Shown here: positions 33,100-40,778 of the stretch, piece by piece
Position numbering within the stretch: the stretch's first letter is position 1
Layout of the letters: every line of letters begins with the position of its first letter
Assembly: GCF_007827695.1 (NCBI RefSeq)
Contig: NZ_VITA01000001.1
Span: 124,001-188,000, forward strand
DNA length: 64,000 bases
Direction: 5' to 3'
Source of the DNA: Sinorhizobium medicae
GTDB lineage: Bacteria > Pseudomonadota > Alphaproteobacteria > Rhizobiales > Rhizobiaceae
Position numbers and translations under genes: made by a program
Notes under the pieces: model-generated
Seen by the model: only the letters and a program-made list of their open reading frames with translations
What the model was told of the DNA's origin: nothing
Databases searched by the model: none

Positions 33100-33909
33100 A
33101 TGAGCGACGTGGCAACGCGGGCGAATTATGATCTTCGCGACGAAATTAAAGCCTACTGGTCGGAACGCGCGGCCACTTTCGACCTTTCTCCCGGCCATGA
33201 GATTTTTTCGGAAGAGGAACGCGCTGCCTGGCATCGGCTCATCCTGCGGCATCTCGGCGAAGGAGCCGGCCGCGCGGCGCTCGACCTTGCGAGCGGGACA
33301 GGGGTGGTCTCGCACCTCCTCGACGATCTCGGCTTCCGGGTGACCGGCATCGACTGGGCTGAACCGATGCTCGACCGCGCACGGCAGAAGGCAAAGACCA
33401 GGGGGCGCAATATTTCCTTCCGCATGGGAGACGCGGAAAATACAATGGAGCCGGACGATCACTACCATGTCGTCGTCAACCGGCATCTCGTATGGACTCT
33501 GGTGGACCCGTCCGCGGCCTTCAGCGAATGGCTGCGTGTGCTCAAGCCAGGCGGAAGCCTGCTGATCGTCGATGGCGATTTCGTCAATGCGACCCGGCTC
33601 GAACGGTTCTTTTCCTCGCTCAACGCCTGGGGCCAGCGTGTCGGGCTTCTCAGACCCGACGCGCCGTCCCAGCCCCGTGAGATGCTGGAAACGCACCGCA
33701 GCATTCTGGCTCGCGTCCACTTCTCGCAAGGCGCGCGCGCCGAAGCCGTTGTCGATCTGCTGCATGCATCCGGCTTCACCGACATAAGGGTGGACACCGA
33801 TCTCGGAGAAATACACAGGATGCAGGCGAAGAACTGGAATCTGTTCAAGGGCCTTGCGCGGAGAAGCCAGCACCGTTTTGCGATCCACGCGAGCAAACCA
33901 GCAGCGTGA
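33100..33909 (+). CDS. SAM-dependent methyltransferase linked to iron uptake
   Basis: A 269-residue class I methyltransferase. The SAM motif is ALDLASGTGVVSHLLDDLG and the second strand ends in GIDWAEPM. The C-terminal half has a divergent cap (ATRLERFFSSLNAWGQRVG). It is divergent from the iron ABC operon across an iron box, which suggests a role in ligand processing or in chelator modification. An iron-chelate-related methyl transfer is inference; the substrate is unknown. Confidence 0.88.
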   Translation: MSDVATRANYDLRDEIKAYWSERAATFDLSPGHEIFSEEERAAWHRLILRHLGEGAGRAALDLASGTGVVSHLLDDLGFRVTGIDWAEPMLDRARQKAKTRGRNISFRMGDAENTMEPDDHYHVVVNRHLVWTLVDPSAAFSEWLRVLKPGGSLLIVDGDFVNATRLERFFSSLNAWGQRVGLLRPDAPSQPREMLETHRSILARVHFSQGARAEAVVDLLHASGFTDIRVDTDLGEIHRMQAKNWNLFKGLARRSQHRFAIHASKPAA

Positions 33910-34313
33910 CGGTCACTGCATGTGCCGTGGACGCAGCGTCTGCTCGACGCCGTTCGTCAAATATTCTCGCGCCCTCTTGAAATTGGCTGCTGCTGTTTCC
34001 ATTTCTTCGCCACTACCCGTTATCGAGAGCCAGACGCGCGGATGCCAGTCCGCTGGCGATTGCGTTCTCCGGGTCAAAGGGCGCTCCCCGAAAGGGTCGA
34101 GCGCCCTTTTCAGTTGTACAATGCCTCGCCGCCACACCCGCTGCGAGCCACAAAGCTGCCGCCTAATGGTCAGCAAATTGCCCCCTCATCGCCGCACAGA
34201 GCCCTTTCGACGGGTCCATGTTTCCCGAGTCGCTGCGTCGTTCTCTACGGCGAAGCGAAAGAGCAAGGCGGTTTTGCTGCCGATCAAGTCATGCACGTCA
34301 TGGAGGACAGAAC
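33910..34313. other. Intergenic stretch with possible small-RNA locus
   Basis: No protein gene is supported in these 404 bp. A strong intrinsic terminator lies at 34076-34110, about 170 bp after the methyltransferase stop, and could end a long 3' UTR or a separate small RNA. The right part (34111-34313) leads to the DUF4168 gene and shows no clear promoter. Confidence 0.5.
34076..34110 (+). terminator. Strong orphan intrinsic terminator
   Basis: AAAGGGCGCT at 34076-34085 pairs perfectly with AGCGCCCTTT at 34100-34109, with a 14-base loop and a TTTT end. It stands 167 bp beyond the methyltransferase stop codon, which is far for a simple gene terminator and common for rhizobial trans-encoded small RNAs. 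Confidence 0.8.
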
Positions 34314-34745
34314 ATGATTACCCGCTACACACTCGTTGCATCGCTGACCGTTGCAGCCTCCAGCTTAATGCTTCTCAACCCCGCTTCGGCACTCGAACTC
34401 GCGCAGGCGCAACAAGCGCCCGCTCAGGCGCAGCCCGACGCCGGCGGCACGAGCGCACCAATCAGCGAACAGAAGATCGAGGCCTTCGCCGTCGCCTATC
34501 TTCAGGTCGACAAGGTAAGGCAGGAATATTCCACGAAAATTGGCGCTACTACTGACGAGGCAGCGAAGACAAAGCTCCAGAACGAAGCCAGCCAGGAAAT
34601 GGTCAAGGCCGTCGAAACGTCGCCGAACATGTCGGTGGAGGAATATACGACGATCCTGAAAGCGGCCCAAAGCGACCCGGCACTTGCGCAGAAGGTTCAG
34701 GAAAAGCTTCAGACGTCCGCGCCGCAGCAGCCGCAGCAACAGTAG
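34314..34745 (+). CDS. Secreted DUF4168 protein
   Basis: A 143-residue periplasmic protein with a Sec signal (cleavage near ASA-LEL). The central domain (SEQKIEAFAVAYLQVDKVRQEY, then EASQEMVKAVETSPNMSVEEYTTI) is DUF4168. The C-terminus is a Pro/Gln tail (QTSAPQQPQQQ). Function is unknown; members are common in stress-related loci. GGAGGACAGAAC precedes the ATG. It is followed by a perfect terminator. Confidence 0.88.
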   Translation: MITRYTLVASLTVAASSLMLLNPASALELAQAQQAPAQAQPDAGGTSAPISEQKIEAFAVAYLQVDKVRQEYSTKIGATTDEAAKTKLQNEASQEMVKAVETSPNMSVEEYTTILKAAQSDPALAQKVQEKLQTSAPQQPQQQ

Positions 34746-34767
34746 CCAACCCCCGGAACTCACGGCC

Positions 34768-34808
34768 TTCCGGGAAAAGCGTGTGACGCTTTTCCCGGAA
34801 TTGTTTTA
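34768..34808 (+). terminator. Perfect intrinsic terminator of DUF4168 gene
   Basis: A perfect 15-bp stem (34768-34782 with 34786-34800, loop GTG) is followed by TTGTTTT. It begins 22 bp after the stop codon of the DUF4168 gene and is one of the strongest hairpins in the window. Confidence 0.9.
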
Positions 34809-34896
34809 GTCTATAGTCTAGAGGCAGCCCGCACCCCTCCCTAACTGTCGATCACATTTAGGATTTGCTCGATCAGACCTGAATCTTCGCCGACCG

Positions 34897-35256
34897 TCAT
34901 CCGGCAAGCCAGAACAGCGCGGCAGCGATCAAAACGAACAGCCCCACGGCGGCAAGGAACCGAAGCGTGCCGGCGTTGGTATTGTCGCCGAGTACCCGGT
35001 TCCAATATTCGCCACCGGTGGCATCGTTCGCTGCGACGGCTTCCTCCGCCGACTCGGACGCGGGCCTCGGCGCGGGCCGTTCACTGAATGCGCTGAAATT
35101 GCGCGGTTTTGGCTGTGGCGGGTCCGGGTGCTCCGGCTGGTCAAGATACCGCGTAACTCCTCCAGCGTCACCGGCATCGGCAACATGTTCATCGGGCTCC
35201 GCATCGCCGGGGATCGGCCCGACGCGGTCCGGTAGGCTATTCTGGTTGACCACCAT
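34897..35256 (-). CDS. Small membrane-anchored hypothetical protein
   Basis: A 119-residue protein. The first 90 residues are Pro/Glu/Asp-rich and probably disordered (PGDAEPDEHVADAGDAG and PEHPDPPQPKPRNF). One C-terminal membrane helix follows (LRFLAAVGLFVLIAAALFWLA). The topology suggests a tail-anchored cytoplasmic protein. The start at 35256 has GGGAGGAAATACC upstream. The CBS gene ends 83 bp upstream on the same strand. Confidence 0.8.
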   Translation of the reverse strand: MVVNQNSLPDRVGPIPGDAEPDEHVADAGDAGGVTRYLDQPEHPDPPQPKPRNFSAFSERPAPRPASESAEEAVAANDATGGEYWNRVLGDNTNAGTLRFLAAVGLFVLIAAALFWLAG

Positions 35257-35339
35257 GGTATTTCCTCCCTTGTTCCGAACGAGAAAGGGGCGCCACTGCG
35301 CCCCTCTCTCGAACTGCCCTTCTCTCGCCGAAGTGACGG

Positions 35340-35780
35340 TCAACCGTTCCCATGGGTCTGATTGTGGGATCCACCGGGCTCCGTCACACCTTTTAGGCCA
35401 GTGCCCGCCATCTGTGGCTGTTCACGCGCTGCGTCGGCAAGAGAAACCACACCGACGAGTTGCTTGTCATGGTTCACGACAGGCAGCCGCCGAACCTGGA
35501 TGTCGCCCATGTTCCTTGCCACATCGTCCACGTCATCGTCATCGAAGCAATACTTCACGTCCGTGGTCATGATTTCGGCGACCCTTGCCTGAGGGTCCAT
35601 CCCATCTGCAACGCCGCGCACGACGATGTCTCTGTCCGTTATCATGCCGATCAGGCGGTCATTGTCCCCGACCGGCATGAAGCCAATGTCGTTTTCCGCC
35701 ATTTCCCGTGCAATAGCGGCGATGGTATCATTGGGGCTTGCGAGATGTACGTCCCGGGTCATGATTTCTGATACACGCAT
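35340..35780 (-). CDS. Tandem CBS-domain protein
   Basis: A 146-residue protein formed by two CBS domains: one at about residues 15-60 (PNDTIAAIAREMAENDIGFMPVG), the other at about 75-125 (DVARNMGDIQVRRLPVVNHD). The pair binds adenine nucleotides and acts as an energy or stress sensor. The start at 35780 (GGAGAAGACA upstream) gives the usual MRVSEIMTRDV terminus; longer frames are rejected. It sits in the stress island with DUF2934, BON and other genes, and may be read from the EcfG promoter at 36182. Confidence 0.92.
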   Translation of the reverse strand: MRVSEIMTRDVHLASPNDTIAAIAREMAENDIGFMPVGDNDRLIGMITDRDIVVRGVADGMDPQARVAEIMTTDVKYCFDDDDVDDVARNMGDIQVRRLPVVNHDKQLVGVVSLADAAREQPQMAGTGLKGVTEPGGSHNQTHGNG

Positions 35781-35838
35781 TGTCTTCTCCTTCACTTTAG
35801 TGGAGCGGTCCTCACCGGCATCGCTGCCGGGCCGGCGC

Positions 35839-36138
35839 TCAGCGCTCGGCGTCCAAGCGAGGAGCCGCGCTTCCTTCAGCGGGCGGAGCAGGAGCCTCGG
35901 TTTCGGCCACGGTTTGCTTTTCGCGCCGCCTGCTCCCGTTGGTTCGTATCCCGTTATCGGACGCAGCTTTTCCATTCGCTTCCGAGCCTTGCGGTTCTGA
36001 TCCTTGCATTTCCCGGGCAGCCTGCTCCCAGTGACGTTCGTGCTGCCCGTCCGGCCGGCCTTCCTGCTCCCAGATCACGTAGGCTCGGCGCCTGATGAGC
36101 TCTTCCCTTTGGTTGTCCACATTGTCCATATCGTCCAT
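35839..36138 (-). CDS. DUF2934 protein
   Basis: A 99-residue protein with the DUF2934 signature (IRRRAYVIWEQEGRPDGQHERHWEQA, residues about 16-41) followed by a disordered, basic and Pro/Ala-rich tail. DUF2934 proteins are small, of unknown function, and very common in the rhizobial general-stress regulons. GAGGTAAGGG lies before the ATG at 36138. A perfect EcfG promoter is 44 bp upstream, consistent with that. Confidence 0.88.
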   Translation of the reverse strand: MDDMDNVDNQREELIRRRAYVIWEQEGRPDGQHERHWEQAAREMQGSEPQGSEANGKAASDNGIRTNGSRRREKQTVAETEAPAPPAEGSAAPRLDAER

Positions 36139-36181
36139 GTCCCTTACCTCGCCGCTGGACTCCATTTGATGGCGAGGTTCA

Positions 36182-36206
36182 AACGGCGCGGACGACTATT
36201 TGTTCC
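36182..36206 (-). promoter_or_regulatory. EcfG/RpoE2-type promoter of DUF2934 gene
   Basis: GGAAC (36206-36202, minus strand) is followed after 16 bases by CGTT (36185-36182), an exact consensus match, 44 bp upstream of the DUF2934 start codon. Confidence 0.85.
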
Positions 36207-36232
36207 GCCCGGTCTTTATGGCGGACACACCC

Positions 36233-36406
36233 TCACAAATGCCGTGGCGGCTCCGGATTTTCGTCTGGATTAGGGACCGGAACTTCATCCGGAAGAACGT
36301 CCGGCTCGGGCTCCTCGATCGGCACGTCGGGAAACCATGGCGGTAAATCCGGCGCCTGCTTCGGCGGCGGCTCCGGTACTGGGTCCGGCTGATTCGGGTT
36401 CGGCAT
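36233..36406 (-). CDS. Small proline-rich protein
   Basis: A 57-residue, Pro/Asp/Glu-rich, probably disordered protein (PNQPDPVPEPPPKQAP and PDVLPDEVPVPNPDE). The start at 36406 is set by GGGAG six bases upstream. Function unknown. It is divergent from the BON gene. A GGAAC motif about 57 bp upstream lacks a good CGTT partner, so its promoter is not clear. Confidence 0.6.
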   Translation of the reverse strand: MPNPNQPDPVPEPPPKQAPDLPPWFPDVPIEEPEPDVLPDEVPVPNPDENPEPPRHL

Positions 36407-36503
36407 TTTCGTCTCCCATGACATGCGGGGCGGGACCCCTCTATCGGACAATCCCGACCGACCGCGATTGTTCCGCTGACTGGCCGGGACAAGTCCGCAG
36501 TGG

Positions 36504-36529
36504 GGAACCCTTTGGGCCGATCGCAGGTT
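36504..36529 (+). promoter_or_regulatory. EcfG-like promoter of BON gene
   Basis: GGAAC at 36504-36508 is followed after 17 bases by GGTT at 36526-36529, one base from the general-stress consensus, about 33 bp upstream of the BON gene start. Confidence 0.5.
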
Positions 36530-36562
36530 TGACCCACATCAGCAAAAGCCAGGAGAGAGCCC

Positions 36563-37300
36563 ATGCCCAGACAACCGGACTATGGCAGATACGATCCCTA
36601 CACCCGACGCGATTGGGCCCGCCGCGATTGGGAGAATGAACGTTCACGCGACCCTTACCATGGATCCGAGCGCAATCGTGGCCGGGGACGCGGCCGTTTC
36701 GGTGAAGAAGTCGAGCCTCGCGGCGCAGACTACGAGAACTCGATGTCATGGCCCACCGGAAGCTATCGTGGTGAAAGCGAACGCTGGAGCGATGACGACG
36801 ACGATCGACGGGGCCGCGAGCGGTATTTCAGAGACTATCACGGCCCCGGCTACGGCTACCGTAGCGAAGGCCGCTACCGCGGTTATGGAGGCTATGGCGA
36901 GACGCGCGATTATCGCCGTGGCGACCGCGATTTCCTAGACCGCGCGAGCGATGAGGTGGCCTCATGGTTCGGCGACGAAGATGCCGAACGCCGGCGCGAG
37001 ATGGACCGGCATCGTGGCAAGGGCCCCAAAGGCTACAGGCGGACTGACGGCCGCATCCAGGAAGACGTCAGCGATCGTCTAAGCGACGACGGCGCTCTCG
37101 ATGCCTCGAACATCGAGGTGAGCGTGACAAATGGCGAAGTACAACTCAACGGCACGGTCAGTTCGAAATGGGCGAAACGCCGCGCCGAGGACTGCGCCGA
37201 AAACGTGTCGGGGGTCACCAATGTGCAAAACAACTTGCGCATAGAACCGGCAGATACGAGCACCGTGCAGCAGAACCCCAATCTGACCGATCTCAGTTGA
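36563..37300 (+). CDS. BON-domain protein with Arg/Tyr/Gly-rich N-terminus
   Basis: A 245-residue protein. Residues 1-160 are low-complexity (Arg, Tyr, Asp, Gly), with RYRGYGGYGETRDYRRGD-type repeats. A single BON domain follows at about 163-230 (IQEDVSDRLSDDGALDASNI, EVQLNGTVSSKWAKRRAED, and VSGVTNVQNNLRI). BON domains bind membranes or phospholipids, often in the envelope stress response, but no signal peptide is present. AGGAGAG precedes the ATG at 36563. An EcfG-like promoter is directly upstream. Confidence 0.9.
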   Translation: MPRQPDYGRYDPYTRRDWARRDWENERSRDPYHGSERNRGRGRGRFGEEVEPRGADYENSMSWPTGSYRGESERWSDDDDDRRGRERYFRDYHGPGYGYRSEGRYRGYGGYGETRDYRRGDRDFLDRASDEVASWFGDEDAERRREMDRHRGKGPKGYRRTDGRIQEDVSDRLSDDGALDASNIEVSVTNGEVQLNGTVSSKWAKRRAEDCAENVSGVTNVQNNLRIEPADTSTVQQNPNLTDLS

Positions 37301-37398
37301 AAACGCTCCGAGCGGCCAGCTGGGCTAAATACCGACTGAGCGTGGGGATGCGATGCCTTGAACGGCGCGCATCCCGCGCTTATGGGGAGCGCAGGACG

Positions 37399-38547
37399 TT
37401 AGAATACAACGCTCTCCGGCCGTGACTCTGTCACCCGGGCGGGCAGGCGCTTTTTCCTCCGCGCGCTGCGCTGAAGAAAGCCTAGCAAACGCTGTTCCTC
37501 CACACGCAATTCACTTCCTGAACGCCCACGCGCCTGAAGCTGCCGCGCGGAGACCGGGGCCGACTTGTCGGCAAGGGCGAGCACATCCGGATGAATGTAA
37601 CTGCTCCGGCTGATTGCTGGCGTGTTGTGAAGCACGGATGCAGCCGCCTCGCTCATCTGTTTGATCGTCGGCCACTCACCCCGCTCGATCGAGGTCCGCG
37701 CGACCGTGAAAGCGGCGAGCGTGCCGCCCCATGTCCGGAATGTCTTTGCCGAAATCGCTGTGCCGGCCATGTCCGTAAGATACCGGTTGAGCCGGCCGGA
37801 ATCCACCGGTCGAAGCGCGTCGTTTTCATCCTTCCAGACGAAAAGCTGCCTGCCCGGGAGATCGGCTATTTCTTCGAGCAGTCGCTGCAACTTCGGGCGA
37901 CGGAGCACCCGCTGAACGCGCTTGCCACCCTTTCCGGTGAATTTTAATTCTATAAAACCGTCGCCAAGTCTGAGATGCCGCTTCAGCAAAGTGGTTGCGC
38001 CATAACTTCCGTTGGCCTGCACATAAGCCTGGTTGCCGGTGCGCAGATGCGCTTCGTCCAGCAGGGCGACGAGCGCCGCAAGCACGGTCTGCATGTTTTC
38101 CACGCCGCCCTGCATGTGGCGCCGTGTGGTGCGGCGTATCTTAGGCAAGGCTTTGCCGAATTCCGTCAGTTGCGCAAATTTGTCGGCGCTCCTGAGGGCC
38201 TGCCATTCGCTGTGATAACGATACTGCTTTCGGCCGCGCGCATCATACCCGGTGGCCTGCAGGTGGCCCCGTTCGTCAAGGCAGATCCAGACGTTCTCAT
38301 AGGCAGGCGGTAATCCCAGTGCCGCTATGCGGCTTTTAATAGACGGATCGGTAACGATCGATCCGTCCGGCATGCGATACGCAAACCCTTTGCCACGTCT
38401 TTGGCGCCGAATCCCCGGCTCGCTGTCGCTGACGTAGACGAGCCCAGTTTCCTCGGACACAGACCCGATCGCCGCGAACCGCTGCGGGAGATCGGCGAGC
38501 CCGGCAGGTCGACATTCCAGCACGTCGACCGACATTGCTCTAGCCAT
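37399..38547 (-). CDS. DNA topoisomerase IB
   Basis: A 382-residue poxvirus-type topoisomerase IB that relaxes supercoils by a 3'-phosphotyrosyl intermediate. KTFRTWGGT carries one catalytic Arg, and SRSSYIHP carries the active-site Tyr near residue 340. GLPPAYENVWIC is the usual N-terminal landmark. The ATG at 38547 has AGGAGGG six bases upstream and overlaps the end of glgX by 8 bp, so the two are translationally coupled. Longer frames to 38676 run inside glgX and are rejected. Bacterial IB enzymes in rhizobia are often stress-regulated. Confidence 0.92.
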   Translation of the reverse strand: MARAMSVDVLECRPAGLADLPQRFAAIGSVSEETGLVYVSDSEPGIRRQRRGKGFAYRMPDGSIVTDPSIKSRIAALGLPPAYENVWICLDERGHLQATGYDARGRKQYRYHSEWQALRSADKFAQLTEFGKALPKIRRTTRRHMQGGVENMQTVLAALVALLDEAHLRTGNQAYVQANGSYGATTLLKRHLRLGDGFIELKFTGKGGKRVQRVLRRPKLQRLLEEIADLPGRQLFVWKDENDALRPVDSGRLNRYLTDMAGTAISAKTFRTWGGTLAAFTVARTSIERGEWPTIKQMSEAAASVLHNTPAISRSSYIHPDVLALADKSAPVSARQLQARGRSGSELRVEEQRLLGFLQRSARRKKRLPARVTESRPESVVF

Positions 38548-40636
38548 TCCAGCCCTCCTGCGGAACGTAGGCGACGAGGCATTGTGCCGGAATGCTCTCC
38601 CTGGCGGCACTCGCGCGAATGCCGAACGGCTCTTCGGCTGCCGTGTCGAGTACTCGCAGCCAGTGCTTCGTTCCATTTGTGTGCGGAAGGACTATCTCGC
38701 ACCCCCCGCCAGCATTGAGCACGACGACGATCTCGCCGACCGGCGACGCTTCATCCTGGCCGGTCCTGCAGATATAGGCGCAGATCAGGCGGAGTTCGCC
38801 ATTGTGCCAGGCATCTTCGTCCATGGGGGTGCCGTCGGCCTTGTACCAGGCGATCTCGACGCGTCCATTCTCGTCAGGCTCCCCGTCGAGAAACCGCTCC
38901 TGGCGCAGGACAGGAGACTGTTTTCGAAAGGCGACGAGCTTGCGGCAGAAGTCCAGAAAGCCCTCGTCCGCGCCGGGCCAGTCGAGCCATCCGACGTCGT
39001 TATCCTGGCAATAGGCATTGTTGTTGCCTCTCTGGCTGTTGCCCAACTCGTCGCCGCCGAGCACCATTGGCACGCCCTGGCTGACCATCAACGTAGCGAC
39101 CATGGCGGCGCGCCGCCGCCTGCGTGCCTCGTTAACCTCTGCGTTATCGGTTGGACCTTCAGCGCCCATATTGTCGGAATGATTGTCCGAATGGCCGTCA
39201 CGGTTCTCCTCACCGTTCGCCTCGTTGTGCTTTTCACCATAGGAGACCGTGTCCATCAGTGTGAAGCCATCATGGGCGCTCACCAGATTGATAGACGACG
39301 TTGCGGCACGATCCGAATGCCTGAACTGTACCGGCGAACCGACGATGCGCTCCGCAAGCACCGGAACCATGCCGGCGTCTCCCCTCCAGAACCGCCGGAC
39401 ATCGTCGCGGAACTGGTCGTTCCACTCGCGAAACGGCGGCGGAAAACCACCAAGCTGGTAACCGCCCTGGCCCACGTCCCACGGTTCGGCGATGAGCTTC
39501 ACGCCCGCAAGGATCGGGTCCTGTCGGATCGCGTCGAAGAAACCGCCCTCGCGATCGAACTCCATGTATTCGCGGCCGAGCGTGCTTGCGAGGTCGAAGC
39601 GAAAGCCGTCGATATGCATCACTCCCACCCAGTAACGCAGGCTGTCGAGGACCATACGCAGCACCAGCGGATGGGCAACGTTGAGGGTGTTGCCGGTTCC
39701 GGTCGTGTCGTAGGTATGACGCGGTTTGTCGGGCGACTGGCGGTAGTAGCTGAAATTGTCTAGCCCACGGAAGCTTAATGTCGGTCCCCGTTCCGAGCCC
39801 TCGGCCGTATGGTTGTAGACGACATCCATCAGGACTTCGATGCCAACGGCATGAAACCGCTTCACCATCGTCTTGAATTCCGTGATGCGGTCGCCCTTCA
39901 GATAACGCTTGTGGGGAGCAAAGAAGCCGAGCGTCTGATAGCCCCAGTAGTTGCTGAGATTACGCTCGATCAAATAGCGGTCGTCGAGGAAATACTGGAC
40001 CGGCATCAATTCGATGGCGGAAACGCCGAGCTTCACCAGGTGCTCGATGATCGGATCGCTTGCCATGCCGAGGAATGTGCCGCGCAGCTCGTCCGGTACG
40101 GCGGGGTGCGTCATGGTCATGCCGCGGACATGCGCTTCATAGATGACCGTTTCCGTCCAGGGGCGGCGGATCGCTTCCTCGCCTGCCCAATCGAAGGCCG
40201 GGTCCTGAACGACGCCCTTCACCATGAAGGGAGCGCTGTCGCGCTCGTCGAATGAAAGATCGCCTTCAGGGCTACCGATCGTGTATCCGAAAAGCGCGTC
40301 GTCCCAGATGAGTTCCCCCGCAACCTGTTTGGCATAGGGGTCGAGCAACAGCTTGTTGGGATTGAAGCGATGGCCCTTATGTGGATCATACGGCCCGTGT
40401 GCGCGGTAACCGTAGAGGGCGCCGGGAGCGATACCCTCTATGTAACCGGACCAGACGTCGCCCTCGCGCTTCGGCAGCGGCATGCGCGCCGTTTCCTCGC
40501 GCCCGTCTTCGGAAAACAAACAAAGCTCGATCTTCTCCGCATGCGCCGAGAAGACGGCGAAATGCGTCCCCTGCCCGGTGTATTCTGCACCGAGTTCGGG
40601 CTTCATGAAATCGAGTTCGGAAAAAGCCAGATTCAT
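38540..40636 (-). CDS. glgX: Glycogen debranching enzyme GlgX
   Basis: A 698-residue isoamylase-type enzyme that hydrolyses alpha-1,6 branches of partly degraded glycogen. An N-terminal CBM48 domain (residues about 15-100) precedes the catalytic barrel. DGFRFDLAS (nucleophile Asp), LIAEPWDVGQGGYQLG (acid Glu) and SAHDGFTLMDTVSYGEKHNEANGE (third Asp) are all intact. Length is normal. Topoisomerase IB follows with overlap. A perfect EcfG promoter lies 42 bp upstream, and treZ is divergent, so carbohydrate store breakdown and trehalose formation appear to share stress control. Confidence 0.95.
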   Translation of the reverse strand: MNLAFSELDFMKPELGAEYTGQGTHFAVFSAHAEKIELCLFSEDGREETARMPLPKREGDVWSGYIEGIAPGALYGYRAHGPYDPHKGHRFNPNKLLLDPYAKQVAGELIWDDALFGYTIGSPEGDLSFDERDSAPFMVKGVVQDPAFDWAGEEAIRRPWTETVIYEAHVRGMTMTHPAVPDELRGTFLGMASDPIIEHLVKLGVSAIELMPVQYFLDDRYLIERNLSNYWGYQTLGFFAPHKRYLKGDRITEFKTMVKRFHAVGIEVLMDVVYNHTAEGSERGPTLSFRGLDNFSYYRQSPDKPRHTYDTTGTGNTLNVAHPLVLRMVLDSLRYWVGVMHIDGFRFDLASTLGREYMEFDREGGFFDAIRQDPILAGVKLIAEPWDVGQGGYQLGGFPPPFREWNDQFRDDVRRFWRGDAGMVPVLAERIVGSPVQFRHSDRAATSSINLVSAHDGFTLMDTVSYGEKHNEANGEENRDGHSDNHSDNMGAEGPTDNAEVNEARRRRRAAMVATLMVSQGVPMVLGGDELGNSQRGNNNAYCQDNDVGWLDWPGADEGFLDFCRKLVAFRKQSPVLRQERFLDGEPDENGRVEIAWYKADGTPMDEDAWHNGELRLICAYICRTGQDEASPVGEIVVVLNAGGGCEIVLPHTNGTKHWLRVLDTAAEEPFGIRASAARESIPAQCLVAYVPQEGWNG

Positions 40637-40677
40637 TCAGTCGCGCCCTCTACCGCCTTGCCCAGCAGCTTTGATGC

Positions 40678-40702
40678 AACGCAGCAGGCAGGTATTTGTT
40701 CC
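40678..40702 (-). promoter_or_regulatory. EcfG/RpoE2-type promoter of glgX
   Basis: GGAAC (40702-40698, minus strand) and CGTT (40681-40678) are separated by exactly 16 bases, 42 bp upstream of the glgX start. A second, imperfect minus-strand match overlaps 40724-40748. Confidence 0.85.
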
Positions 40703-40723
40703 TCTTTCGCGATGGGCCGTCGG

Positions 40724-40748
40724 GGAACTTTCCCGCCCCAGGCCAGTT
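40724..40748 (+). promoter_or_regulatory. EcfG-like promoter of treZ, near-palindromic
   Basis: GGAAC at 40724-40728 is followed after 16 bases by AGTT (40745-40748), one base from consensus and 31 bp upstream of treZ. The same segment also reads GGAAC-N16-AGTT on the minus strand, so the site is nearly symmetric and could serve either gene. Confidence 0.55.
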
Positions 40749-40778
40749 CCTTGCCTTTCATCTCAAGGGACATATCCG

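Noticed and set aside
35340..35350. GGAAC near the CBS gene end as a promoter for the gene at 34897
   Set aside because: No CGTT-like element follows at 16 or 17 bases, and the motif is part of the CBS coding end.
38582..39763. 393-residue plus-strand frame
   Set aside because: Antisense shadow of glgX.
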